A stretch of DNA of 64,000 nucleotides from Amoebophrya sp. A120 (Eukaryota; Sar; Dinophyceae; Syndiniales; Amoebophryaceae), in assembly GCA_905178155.1 (NCBI GenBank), contig CAJINV010000010.1, forward strand, positions 1,160,709 through 1,224,708. Reading direction: 5' to 3'. Under the pieces are notes generated by a model. It worked only from the letters and a program-made list of their open reading frames with translations. It ran no database searches and was not told where the DNA came from. This document shows, in pieces, positions 10,074 through 21,201 of the stretch. The position numbers and the translations under genes were made by a program. How positions within the stretch are numbered: position 1 is the stretch's first letter; the number at the start of each line of letters is the position of its first letter.

Positions 10074-13000
10074 ATGTCGAGGATTCTCTGTTGTCTGCCT
10101 TCGTGCTGCACGACAAACTGCACTTTGAAGAAATTTACGCTAATCACCTTGTCTACCGCTTTCTTTTCCATTATCCTGTATCAAATGCAAAAATGTTTGG
10201 GTCTGGAAGAATGCGCGATTTGTCATGCAGCTTTTCCATGACCCATGAGGTCTGGAATGCAGGACCTAGCATGACAGATTCTGTGCGATCTCTCTCATGC
10301 CTATCCTGCATGAGAAACTCCCTCCCGACTTGGTCAAAACTGGACGACTTTTGGTAATCATGCAACACAGATTTTTGGATGCTTCAGATTTAGCATGACA
10401 AGTTGCATTCTTCCAGACCCAGACATTTTTACATTTGATATCCTGGCCCTCTACCTCATCCTGGACCCGAAAGTTTGCTTCACCAGCCCCGAGAACAAGG
10501 ACACTATCAACGGCAAAAAATATGTCTGGGTCGTCTGGAAGTACAAGTAGAGTGCTAGGTTCGTTATGCAGGGCTAGCATGACTTTGACTCTCAACCTCA
10601 ACTGTGTCATGCACGTTAATACGCAAAAGCCGCGCTTTTCTGTCATGCAGAGACGCAGTTTATCATCATGCAAGGTACTAGACAACGCTTAGCACGAGCT
10701 GAGAAAAAAATTATCATACTTACTTGGCTGTCAATGGAGGCGTGGCGTCGGTCCACCGTGTGATTCGCCACATAGCATCACAAGTTCTTTCCAGACCACC
10801 CAGACATCCTGTTTGCAATGTCGATAGACACTCCTTTGATATCACAAGAAAAAAGTGTTACTGTTACACATGATTTGTTGTAACTTCAGCAACACAAATT
10901 TTCTCTGCATGAGAGGGAAAACTTGCAATGCGCAGACCATTAGGGAAAACGCGTATGAAATGAAGCTCGGAAGCATTTCTGGCATGACAGAGGTTGTCTG
11001 TCATGCTGGGCTTGCTACACAATGTGTAACTGTAACACTTTTTTCTCGTGATATTTGAAGCAATGTCTGTACTACCGGTTGCGGAAGGGGCTGCAGTTGG
11101 TTGCGAAAGAGTCCTACAAGCCACCACACCTTCGCGCGGATCGGTTCAGGTTAAGAGAATTCTGCCAGGCGGAATACCACTTCTTCCAAAACCCCTGGGA
11201 GTACGTCTACCCGAGAATGACAGAATCCGGAACGGCGCGGCTGCAAATCGGGTTCGGGACGCGCGAGAAGAATGAGGATATTTTAACAAAAGACGAAACC
11301 GGAGCGAGAGCTCTGCCGGTGAAATCACGGAAATTTTTTCAAAAGATAAAACCAGCGGCGGGAACAGCAACGACGAGTACTGCGCCATCCTCTAAAGCAC
11401 CTGCTGCTGCGTTCGTGGAACTTACCACCACCTCAACCTGCTCCTCGCAGATTGACAAAATTTGGGCCGGTATTGCGCAGCGATTCATAGACCAAGCTGC
11501 AGCTGGAGCTGGAGGACGGGAACTAGAAAATGCTGCGAGTACAACATCAAGCGCGCCGAAAAATTCTAGAATAACGGCTGTTGCCGCGGCTTCATCTACC
11601 GAAACCACTGGCGCCACCAGGAGAGAAATCACCAGCTACCCCCTGGTTTCCTGGTTTAAAGGCCATAACTACGCCGCTATCAATCCAAACAAGCGAACAA
11701 ACTACAAGCAGGGGTTGCCAGAAGGGGCACGCTCACGACAAGCGCTGTTGAACCCGATTCATTTCACGAAAGAGATGGAGTACGCTGCCTGCGGATATCT
11801 GATTCGGCAGCTGTTTGAGCTGTTTGAAAAGTTCAACGTGGTGTATTTCATTTCCTCCGGCAGTTTAATCGGCCCGGAGCGGCACGGCATGCTGATACCA
11901 CATGATCACGATTTCGACCTGACCATCCCGGCAAGCAGCCGGGACAAGGCCATGGAAGTGCTGGCGCTGTTGGAACAGCGGGAATATGAGAGGCGGGAAA
12001 AAGGAAGGAGAAGGGTGCGGCAGGTTGAGGCAGGTACTCAAACTTTGTTGGAACGGAAGTAAAGCACAGTAGACAAGGAAGTATATCTGTTGACAAGATC
12101 TTGATCTTCAAGATTCTTGTATCGAATCGAGTTCTTCATAACAAATGTGAGTACAAAATAAATGCCAATTATATCACAACAGCTGGCCAGCACCTCGACC
12201 TGCGTAAAACGGAGGACTTTCTCGCGGCGGTCGATGCCGGTATGATGACCACCTGCAAATGGAAGGGGTCTTTGGTGCAGGTGCGATCCACGTTTTACAA
12301 CGGGTTGCACTCCGAACTGTTTTACGTGGACATTTTTTGGGGCTACGACGTGCCGATGATAGGAACGTACTTCGTGAATCAGCCAAAGATTCTTTTGACG
12401 ACGGCCGCGTCTACCAGCAGTCCGAGCAGCAGCGCCTCCCAATCTTCCGCAGCTCTTCTAGTCGCTGGCCGCAGCAGCAACATCCAGCACCAAATAAAGA
12501 ACGCTGCGGCCTTGAGAACAAGAACGACCACGACGCAAGTGCGCGGAAGATCGCTTTTCCGCGGTGAGCACGGGAAGAAAGACAAGGAAATGTTGAAGAG
12601 CCATGACGATAGCGTCGAACAACCCCGAGAGGACCACCACGACGTTTGTCTCGCCCAGAACACTGGTCCTGCAATCGACCCGACCGGTCCTTATCTCGCC
12701 CACGCCTCACCCGTGAACTTCTTTCCGCAGAAGCCCGGGGTGTTTCCCTTGCGCTTGACGAAGTTGGAGTATCTGAAGCACAAAGTAGACACAGCAGATG
12801 CTGCAGCAAGTGCTCAGAAAGAAGATGCCAATAAAGTACAACCAACACAGTTTATGCTCGACGACCCGGGCTTCCTCTACGTTCGCCGTCCATTAACCGC
12901 CGAGGTGGTCGATGCGGAGCACATGCCGGGGAGTGCGAGCAGTAGATGGTGGAAGAAGCGGTGTCCCCAGTCGCAGGAGCGGTGCAGCAAGCCGGGAGAG

Positions 13001-14363
13001 TGTAAGAACAAGAACTCGGGGGTGAAAAAGGACGATAGCTGCAAGGGAGTGTATTACGACCAGAAGATTGAAAATTGGACAAGTTTGGACGGAGATTACA
13101 AAAAGCAGCTGCTTGGACAGTGGAGCAGTCCTAAAAGTCCCGCTCTTCATCCCGTCGGAGGCCATGGCGACCAGAAAAACAGAAACAAAGCCGGCGACAC
13201 GCCTTTCACCAAACTGCTCTCCCTGCCGCTGGCGGAGTTTTTACACCTCTTTTTGGAAGCGGACCAGAAGGAGATCCGGAAAATAGCGGAAGTAATCGAC
13301 GTGACGGTGCAGGTGCATATGCATTTGCAAAACTACAATCGTACTTAGTATAAATCGCATCACAAATTAGCTCAGCATGAGAAATGGAATTTGTCACGCT
13401 GATTTGCCTTGGGATGGAGATTTGTAATGCATGACTGCGATTGCTATGAGTGCGATGCTTTCGCACAGGATAGTGCACTTGACGGCGCAATTTCTTCGAG
13501 TGAACGATGAAGACAAACTTTTGAAGTTTTCCGTCGATCAGGCGTATGACTGCGCGGCTGTACAACAACTAGCCAGTGATAGTCGTAGGGGTAGGACTTC
13601 TTCTATTTCTACAAGTGGTGCTAGTAAAACTAAAACAACACCGCCTCCTCTTGGTGGTGCTCTGAACAAGCACAATCTGATGAACTGCGCGGTCTATCTG
13701 GAGGTGATATCCAATCCCGAAGGTGACACCCCGATCCTCTCGGGGAAAATTCGGAAGGATTTGATCGAGAAGCGGATGCGCTGGGTCTGGGAGCAGGACG
13801 TTTTGGAAGAGGAAACACCGCTGTTTTTGGAGAACTTCCAAAGAATGCGGGAGAAGCAGAAGAATTTTTCTGTCGCGAGAACAACCTCTAGTACAGGGTC
13901 CTCGTCCTCTAGTCATCTCCCCGAGGATTCGAGAACGTCGAGAAACAAGAACGTCGACCTCTCGGTGTACAAGGCGTTCGGCGTCATGGGGGTCTTCCTC
14001 GCCTGCGTCATATGAGAGTGCACAGTGCCCCCGCCTCGCCCTCCCCGTCATTTGTATGGCCTGCTGCTGCTGTGAAGACCAGCAACAGAAGCAACGGCAG
14101 AAATGCCGCTTCCGCATGACAAGTTATCTGCACACGGAGTGTAGTACTCTTTGAGGTTTCATCGCAAGATGAACTTCTCATGCAGACAGTGGCAGTGCTT
14201 CAATGCAAGACGAGAGGTTCTTGCCGCTTCGCATAGTACTTATACAAACGAGGGGGACGTCGAGGGGAGATTTTTTGGACTCTCATACGTCACTGGCTGC
14301 ATCGTGCTCTTCGTCCAGCGGAAATGGTGGCAAGCCCGGACCTCGGCCCGGGCGTTAGAATGA
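10074..14363 (+). CDS. LicD/fukutin-like membrane protein
   Basis: Seven exons (10074-10178, 10446-10504, 10832-10839, 11059-12033, 12183-13317, 13478-14010, 14293-14363) give 961 aa. Residues 18-42 form a signal-anchor helix (FTLITLSTAFFSIILALYLI). The LicD-type nucleotidyltransferase fold is suggested by LIRQLFELFEKFNVVYFISS, then GSLIGPERHGMLIPHDHDFD, whose Asp-x-Asp-x-Asp cluster is the expected metal site. LicD and fukutin relatives transfer phosphocholine or ribitol phosphate to glycans, so a Golgi glycan-modifying role is inferred. A conserved-looking block follows the GT-AG intron (KWKGSLVQVRSTFYNGLHS, then FYVDIFWGYDVP). Long Ser/Thr/Lys linkers separate blocks. A second hydrophobic helix at the C-terminus (AFGVMGVFLACVITGCIVLF) precedes a short basic tail. 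Both helices are split by introners. Exon 3 is only 8 nt. Confidence 0.75.
10179..10440 (+). mobile_element. introner, family A (LicD-like gene, intron 1)
   Basis: 262 bp, TATCAAATGCAAAAATGTC...GACATTTTTACATTTGATA, perfect TSD TCCTG. Removal joins SII-L to ALYLILDPK within the signal anchor. Confidence 0.95.
10505..10826 (+). mobile_element. introner, family A (LicD-like gene, intron 2)
   Basis: 322 bp, left end TATCAACGGCAAAAAATATG, right end GCAATGTCGATA, perfect TSD GACAC. The cores GTCTGGGTCGTCTGG and CCAGACCACCCAGAC share a 3-nt insertion on both arms, so pairing is kept. Confidence 0.93.
10840..11053 (+). mobile_element. introner, family F (LicD-like gene, intron 3)
   Basis: 214 bp, TATCACAAGAAAAAAGTG...CACTTTTTTCTCGTGATA, perfect TSD TTTGA. 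Only 8 exonic nt separate it from the preceding TSD. Confidence 0.95.
12034..12182 (+). other. conventional GT-AG intron (LicD-like gene)
   Basis: Donor CAG/GTACTC, acceptor TCACAACAG, 149 bp, phase 1. The split codon G+CT gives Ala and restores the frame into the GQHLDLRKTEDFL block. Confidence 0.88.
13318..13472 (+). mobile_element. introner, family B (LicD-like gene)
   Basis: 155 bp, left TATGCATTTGCAAAAC, right CTTTCGCACAGGATA. The TSD GTGCA is perfect. Removal joins VQVH to LTAQFLRV. Confidence 0.93.
14011..14287 (+). mobile_element. introner, family G (LicD-like gene, last intron)
   Basis: 277 bp, TATGAGAGTGCACAG...GGACTCTCATA with perfect TSD CGTCA. It interrupts the C-terminal membrane helix between FLACVI and TGCIVLF. 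Its body holds an A+C-rich 'GCCCCCGCCTCGCC' variant of the family core. Confidence 0.92.
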
Positions 14364-17183
14364 TGAGAAAACACTACTTACATCATTGCGGTGGTTAATG
14401 CGGTGAGTCAGTGCAAGTAGACATAGAAGAGATCATGGTCCTCGGGTACTACAACTTCTAGGAGCAAGAACTGCTGGTTTTACTTGCGAAGAAGAAGATC
14501 ATTTTCTCTTCGACGGGGCAACAAACTGCAGAAAAACGGGGACCAAGTGGATCATGCGGAGGGGGAACAAGTTTGATGAAATTTTAACGGCGATAATAAA
14601 TTAAGGCGAAATTATGAAATAAACATCTTCACGGCCGCAGGGAGTGGGACGAACATAATTCGAGATCGCCGAGAGGAACAAGGCGCCCGGGGATGGTCCT
14701 CGCCCGGGACCGGTCCTGCTTCTTCCTGGCATCCTTGAAGACTGGACGCTGGAACACGCGACTGGCGCAGGGGACCACGGGGACGATCAGGGGAAGAGTT
14801 TTTAAAGACGAGCGCTGCACAACCACGACGTCTAGAACCTGAACCGAAATGATGAAAATATCGCACGGAGCCCGTCGTCATCGACAGTAGCAGCGGAAGC
14901 TTTCGCCGAGAAATGTTGGACGATATGAGTATAAAGATGCGGTGGGTAAGTGCAAGTGGAAGCCGCGAACAAGCCGGCGAGGACGCGGATTTGTTAAAGT
15001 GGCGAGGAAGACGATGGTCTCGATAAGGAAGCAACTATACTCCAGTCGTGGAAGACGGTGTTGATGTTGTGTACTAAAACTAGTTTCGTGTTCATCTCGG
15101 GCCGTTTAATTTCTTTCAACAGAGGTGAAATTTTCAAGAGTTATTGTGCTACTGCAATCTGGCGGCCGAATTTTGTAAGCGGTCCTGCTAGTCGTAGTCG
15201 TGCTTTCACTTCCACCAGAATTTTTTAAGACATACATCACAACGACATGACTTGATCGAAAGCAACATCCACATCTACTTAATGGTCGCAAATATTATCC
15301 GTACTAGCTGCTCACTAGAATAGATCATTCCAAAGTCACGCCGAGGTACTGTTCTGTCATGGATCTTGTGCCTTCTCCGGCATGAACCGGAGCCCCATGT
15401 TACTGTCTGATTGACGTCCTGAGAGAAACGGATTTCTCCATGAAGAACAGCGACAGTAATATGCTCCACGACCAAGAACTTCGGTGTACGTAGCAGGTTC
15501 GTCAGATTTGTTGGCTGCTTGGGAAGAGACATGAGAATTTGAGACCGCATAGAAGACTTCCTTGTAAGATTTGTTGAAGATTACAGTGACGAAGAGGAAA
15601 ATGAAAAAGCATCAAGATAATTTGCCGCGTCAGGGCTGGTCGTGTGCATCACCATCTGTGTGACTTTGTTGGCACGAAGAACAAAGTGCTGAAGCGCTGA
15701 TGCTCAGCCGGTTATGTCGAAGTCAGTAGTTGCCCAGTCGGTCGTGAGTCGGTGTTGTAAACACCAGATCCCTTGTCACGAATGAATTGATGTGAGATGC
15801 ACACAGCATAGAAATCGGTCTCAGTCCTGCCTCAGTGTGGTCAGCATTGCTCTCTTTCTCCAGCCGCGGCACATCGTATTGCATCACCCTCGCCCGAGAA
15901 AAGCAATTTTTCATTCTGTTTGTGTTTCAATGATGAGCGAAATTTAATCGCGATTAAGAAACGTTTCCTCGGTCATTGAAGATTTCGTCGGTAGTAATAG
16001 ATACTCATCTGTGTAGAAGAGACAGATCGAGCCGAGAGAGTCACTCACCATCGTGAGAAGATGAAATAAAGAGCAGCTTTTCGGCATTTATTCGCATCTT
16101 CCCGATTATTTTCCTCGCATTGATGCTGTCGCGATCGTGCTGTCAAGCTTTTCATACGTCGTTTTTTTTTTCATCGCAACTTTCGACTTCGTGAAAATCA
16201 AAATTCGAAAAACGCACCCCAGGACCATCGAAAGTTTGCAGCTTTTAAGAAGTATCTTGAGGTTGTCCTTGACATTTGTATTGTTTCCCCCATAGTTTTT
16301 TAGTTTCCCTACCACTTTTCTTGCCCTATCGTTCGGAGAGAAGTTTATTAGCTTTCTGATCATAGAGCGGGACGAGCTAGTTTATTTCACAAACATTTTG
16401 CCCCTAACGTGCTCAAGTCAACATCTACCAGTACTAGTCCTCCTTTCACATCAATTCAGGTAGTGCCTGAAGGTCTAATCATAGTATCTCGACATCACGT
16501 CCCATAAAGTTGTACGAAGGTGTCAAGTTTTTAAACAAGTAGTACACAAGAACTTATCGAGTACCCCAGCATCCATAATTCCATATCAACCACCGACCCA
16601 CAAAACTTACTAGCGTTTTTTTTTTTCTGTGTAAAAATCTTCTCACCTCGTGATTGCTCAAAAATTCCAAAAGTGAACGGAAGTTTCCGTTTTAAGACTT
16701 CTGCGAAGGTTTGACAAATCACTACAAGACTAAGAGTTTAAGTACACTTCTCGCCCTTGTAAGATACCGAACTCAAACTTCTTTGAGAAGTAGAGGAACT
16801 AGAACTACATTTGGTCGTTGCACATTTCAACATAATTCTGGCACATCAACAAGATCGAGAAAAACCTACCTCGTCAAGCTCGTCAGACCAGATTGACTTT
16901 GACGTCGAAAGGGTAAAGCAACAAGCTATTGTACCGTAGTACAACACCACGGTCGCAGCTCTGTCCTCGAAGTTTTTCAAGAAGTTAAAAATCGACTGCG
17001 ACCGGCAGGACGAGAAGTACCACGACGATCATAACCTCCGCCAGGACATAGATCGAAAAATTGGACAACGAGGACCAGCACGCGTGACGTAGTTGCAGCC
17101 ACGCAACCTGAAGTGCTGGGAATAAAATAAAGGTAAAATAACCACGAGGACTACAGCACGAAACACACGACTCCGCGAACAAG
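14364..17183. other. long intergenic region, no supported gene
   Basis: AT-rich for most of its length. Short frames on both strands (such as 14612-15034 minus) show no domain and no introner. A GC-richer block at about 14620-14900 could hold an unrecognised exon. The last 200 bp are the 5' flank of the lactonase gene. Confidence 0.45.
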
Positions 17184-20100
17184 ATGTCTTCTTCCTCTTC
17201 TAACAAAGTTACCGCAGGCGGAGCTCCTGTGCCACCCAGTGTCAGTGCAGCCTCCGGAGCCGCGGCCATGCCGTATCAACAACCCTATCCGGCATCTCGC
17301 GAACGACCTGCGGAGCAACCGGAACTCGACCGCGAGATTGTTCCCCCGCGGGGGAGAGAGGTCGATGAGAACGTGAACAACGGTGAAAACAAGTCCGAGC
17401 ACCCGGAAAATAACAAGATGGTGCCCTTCAAGATCGGGCAGCCAACGACGGTTACGCAGGCAGTGCCGAGCACAACCGGAAACAAGATGGAATACGTCTG
17501 CGTCTGCAGCTACACAAAAATCGACAATCTGGCGCATCAACCGAAAGGTACTGGTGACTAGTTTGTCATGCTGTGCAGGGTTTGAAGTTGGAACTTGAAG
17601 GTAGGAGTCGCTTTCTCATGCTTCTAGTACACCACCACTAGAAATTAAAATTTCATCGTTAAATAAACTCAAGGTACCCCTGCGGACCACACGATGACGG
17701 TTTTCGGGTTGTGCCACGAGTCCGGCCGCCTGACGTACCCCATGTAAAAACGTTCCCACCATACAGTTGTCATGCGTATCTCCATGCTTAAACTGTTTCT
17801 CATGCGGAGCCCCATGAGAAGTATTGTCCATTTCCAGTTGTGTCTTCCTCTTTCCATTTGTGAAGCTCAAATCCGCATGACAGATTAGATCTGTGATGCT
17901 GCTGAGCTAGCTAAGCAGGACAATGGCACGATGAGGCCAAACTTGTCATGCGCAACAACCAAAGCTGGTTGATTTGTCTAGCAGATTCCCCATCTTGAGT
18001 ATGGGGTGGGGACGTTTTTCCTCAGGATATGACGAAGCTTTTCGTCACGGCGGATATGGACAAGGAGCTGCAAAACACGGCTTTTGTGCGGTCCCACCCG
18101 AACAAGAATGTTCTCTACGCAGTGACGGAATCGATATGAACATGGACAACTCCCCCTCCCCCTCATTTGTCATGCAAAATGCCCAATCCAGGCTGTACCT
18201 CTTGGCACTGTTTGCATGACAAGGTCTGGCAGCCCAAATAGCACTACAATCCAGTGCAAATTTGTCATGCAAACTCCGCATTTTCGCTGGCGCTTGTATT
18301 GCCGTTCATGCTCTACAAATGAGGGGGAGAGCGAGTTGTGCACTGTCATAGTCGATTAACGACAACGGCTGGCTCTTCGCGTTCCGCCTGTGTCCGGTCA
18401 GCGGGCAGCTTCGGGAAGTCGGCAAAGTGTCCACACACGGAAGAAGTGCGTGCTTCATCACGGTATAATATATATAGAAAATGTAGATTCTTAATTCTCG
18501 ATGGTCGTGATGCATGACTGTCATGCATCACGACCATCGAGAATTAAGAATCTGTATACTACTACTACTCGCATGACAAATAAAAGTGTACCAAAAATCA
18601 CCGAAAAAACAGCTTTCCCGCGACCTGCGTTACCTGTTAGTGATCAACTACTGGGACAGTACCATGGCTTCCATCCCGATCGACGAGGAGGGTTTGTTAT
18701 GCATTGCAAATGTGTCTAGATGTGGAACATTGACATTGAAACTTGTGATGCGCAGTTTGGATCAGACAAAAATCTGTCATGCATGGAAAGCAAAAGTGGT
18801 AGTGGCCTACGCCTATTTCTTATTATCTAAGTCGGGAAATTGAAATTCTCATGCGAGCTAGGCATTGAGAAAGCCCCTCGAAATCAGCGATGCGATTACT
18901 GGCATGCCAAAGCTTTTGGGTCATGCAAAACAGCATGACAAAGACAAAGCTCGCACTTTCCCCGATCCACCAGACATGTTTGCGCTTGATATTTGTTTCT
19001 GACCAACCAGCTGTCGGTGAAGAAAAACCAGATACCCGGCAACAACGCCTCCAAGGACCGCACGGCGCACGGTAACGACCCGCACAGCAAGCACCGGTTC
19101 GCCGAATCCCACGCTCACGCCTGCGTGTTCGACCCGGCGTTTGGCAAGATGGCCTTCGTGCCGGATTTATGCATCGCAAATATGTCTGGGTCTGGAAACT
19201 TGTGATGCAACAAAAGTAGGAACTGGTGCGTCTGCGTGCACACTGTAATGCGTTGCCAAGTATGACAAGTTTTTCCAAGGTCCTGAGTTGCGTACCTCGC
19301 TGCATGAGAAACTGCGATTTTGTATGACAGATTAGGGGCTCCTCTTGGCGGCCACGCAATACAGAGTTCAGAGTCATGGCAGACTAGCATGACAAATCTC
19401 GTCGCAATCTCCCAGACCCAGACATATTTGCAGTTGATACGATTTGGGCGAGGGGGTGATCAAGCAGTTTGTGTTTGACGAGAACAACGGCGCGGCAAAG
19501 TACTGCGGGACCATTGATTGCGGCAAGGAAGCCGGCCCACGATACCTGGAGTTCCACCCGAAGTTGGATGTCTGTACTGCGATTTTTTTTTTGTTATAGA
19601 AGAGTGCATGACGGGTTGTCTGTGTCTATGTCGTTACTGCATGACAAATAAGTACCCAGTGCTACAACTTTACATTCAAAAAATTATCCCTCAGGCTACG
19701 TCGTGAATGAACTCTCCTCCTCCGTGCTGGTTTTCCGGTTTGACGAGCTGCGTGTGCAAGAAGCCTTCGAGAACGCCGTGCTGCAGCCCAACAACACAAA
19801 TTTCCAGCCCGCGCTGGACAAGGTACAGGAGATCTCCACGCTGCCTGAGGCGTTTCCGAAAAAGCTGAACACCTGTGGACGGATCTGCGTGGACCCGAGC
19901 GGCAAGTGGGTGTTGGTCTCGAATCGCGGCCACGATTTATCCTGAGCAAAAACGTCCCCACCCCAGAGTCAACAAGATGGAAAATCTGCTAGACAAATCA
20001 ACCAGGTTTGGCTTGTTTGGCATGACAAGTTTGATCCTGTAGTGTAACAAATCCTGTTTAGGTAGTTCAGCAGCATCATAGACCTAGCATATCATGCTGG

Positions 20101-21201
20101 TTATAGCATCACAAATTCCAAATCCAAAACGCGCCACCTAGTGAATTCTTCTCATGGGGCTCCGCATGAGAAACTTTTTTGGCATGCAGGTTGGCATGAC
20201 AACTCTGGTGAGGTGGGGACGTTTTTACAAATGATACGACTCCATCGCGGTGTACCCCATCAACAAGCAGACGGGGAAACTCTGCAACGCGAAATACCAC
20301 CACACCGGCGGTTATGCATTGCAAATATGTCTGGGTCTGAAAATTTGTAATGCTGACAGACGTAGCCTGAGAAGGCCACAAATGATGCCTCAGCATGACA
20401 AGTTTCTCAGCTTCTAAGTGTTGCCCATTCTGCATGACAAACTGCGTCTCTGCATCACAGAAAAATACTTAGGGCTTTTGAGTAACGTGCATGACAGACT
20501 TAAGAGTCTTGCCAGCCTGGCATGACAAACCTTGCGCTTTTCCAGACCCAGACATATTTGCAGTGCATAGCAGCTTCACACCGAGACACTTCAAGTTCTC
20601 GACCAACGGAAATTTCCTCTTCTCCGCCAATCAGGACTCGAATTGCGTCTGCGTGTTCGCTATCAAATCTTGCAATAGAAGCATGTCCGGGTTCAGCTGT
20701 GGAGGAAAGGATCAGGATGTTGTGCATGCCCTTGATTGGTGTTTGTCATGCGCCGGTGTTTTCTTCATCTTCATCAACATGGAATGTACTAGGAAAACCA
20801 TGACATCAAGAAAAACGCTTGTTGAACTTGAATAGCATGCCACGCCAGCGTTACAGGTTTTTAGATGTTGCCACGATCTCCTTGTTAATGCCTGTACTGT
20901 TGCGTGAGAATGAGAAATACTTAAAAATTTGTGTCCCGTCTTTTGGCACAAGAACTTTGACTTCCGCAAAACAGAACTCCTTGTTATTCGCATCAACTAT
21001 ACCGCAAGAAGTTTGCATTCGTTCCCCAACTACCAGACGACCCGGACTACATCAAGTTTGCAATGCATACCCCCCTTCAACAGCCGTAGCGGGGATCTGA
21101 CCTACCTCCGCAGCTACGACGTGAAATCGCCAAATTTTATCGAGGTCAAGAAGCCAAGCTCGAGTCGCAAACTGGCAGCCTGGATGTACGCCAGAATGTG
21201 A
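17184..21201 (+). CDS. 6-phosphogluconolactonase-type beta-propeller
   Basis: Eleven exons (17184-17547, 17674-17735, 18035-18134, 18356-18462, 18613-18697, 18997-19167, 19445-19573, 19695-19937, 20242-20312, 20575-20660, 21075-21201) give 514 aa. After a Ser/Pro-rich N-terminus of about 95 residues come the blade motifs of the seven-bladed Lactonase (YbhE-like Pgl) family: VRSHPNKNVLYAVTE, RDLRYLLVINYWDSTMASIP, ESHAHACVFDPAFGKMAFVP followed by DLGEGV, GPRYLEFHPKLDVCYVVNEL, CVDPSGKWVLVSNRGHDSIA, and PRHFKFSTNGNFLFSANQDS. The His-x-His and the Asn-Glu-Leu are typical. The expected reaction is hydrolysis of 6-phosphogluconolactone in the oxidative pentose phosphate pathway, but some members act on other lactones. 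No signal peptide or membrane segment is seen. Seven introns are introners and three are GT-AG introns. Confidence 0.9.
17548..17673 (+). other. conventional GT-AG intron flanked by AAGGTAC repeats
   Basis: Donor AAAG/GTACTGG, acceptor CTCAAG/GTACCC, 126 bp, phase 1. AAGGTAC occurs at both boundaries, as if the intron arose with a 7-bp duplication. Confidence 0.85.
17736..18029 (+). mobile_element. introner, family C (lactonase gene)
   Basis: 294 bp. The left end has drifted from TATCCCATG to TACCCCATG, and the right end is CTCAGGATA. The TSD TGACG is perfect. The join reads SGRLT-KLFVTADMD. Confidence 0.92.
18135..18350 (+). mobile_element. introner, family G (lactonase gene)
   Basis: 216 bp, TATGAACATGGACAACTCCC...GAGTTGTGCACTGTCATA, flanks ATCGA/GTCGA (4 of 5). 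The join reads AVTES-INDNGWLF. A second copy of its right part lies at 34636. Confidence 0.92.
18463..18612 (+). other. GT-AG intron containing a perfect 33-bp hairpin
   Basis: Donor ACG/GTATAAT, acceptor AAAACAG/CTT, 150 bp, phase 0, joining ACFIT to LSRDLRYLLV. Arms 18485-18517 and 18521-18553 are exact reverse complements with a 3-nt loop. Confidence 0.87.
18698..18991 (+). mobile_element. introner, family A (lactonase gene)
   Basis: 294 bp, TATGCATTGCAAATGTGTCT...AGACATGTTTGCGCTTGATA, perfect TSD TTTGT. The join reads DEEGLF-LTNQLSVKK. Confidence 0.92.
19168..19439 (+). mobile_element. introner, family A (lactonase gene)
   Basis: 272 bp, TATGCATCGCAAATATGTC...GACATATTTGCAGTTGATA, flanks GGATT/CGATT. 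The join reads AFVPDL-GEGVIKQF in a conserved blade motif. Confidence 0.93.
19574..19694 (+). other. conventional GT-AG intron (lactonase gene)
   Basis: Donor GTCT/GTACTGC, acceptor TCCCTCAG, 121 bp, phase 1. The split codon gives Cys in HPKLDVCYVVNEL, an uninterrupted blade motif. Confidence 0.85.
19938..20236 (+). mobile_element. introner, family C (lactonase gene)
   Basis: 299 bp, TATCCTGAGCAAAAACGTCC...GGACGTTTTTACAAATGATA, flanks CGATT/CGACT. The join reads SNRGHD-SIAVYPI. Confidence 0.93.
20313..20569 (+). mobile_element. introner, family A (lactonase gene)
   Basis: 257 bp, TATGCATTGCAAATATGTC...GACATATTTGCAGTGCATA, degenerate TSD GCGGT/GCAGC. The join reads YHHTGG-FTPRHFKF. Confidence 0.9.
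20661..21069 (+). mobile_element. old or divergent introner, family A-like
   Basis: 409 bp, the longest copy. The left end TATCAAATCTTGCAATAG with core TGTCCGGGT, and the right end CCCGGAC...TTTGCAATGCATA, are only partly paired. The TSD is not recognisable (TTCGC/CCCCC), yet removal of 414 bp keeps the frame and gives VCVFA-FNSRSGDLTYL. Confidence 0.75.

Noticed and set aside
14612-15034. 140-codon minus-strand frame in the long intergenic region
   Set aside because: All firm genes are on the plus strand. The frame has no domain and overlaps another frame. It is not supported.
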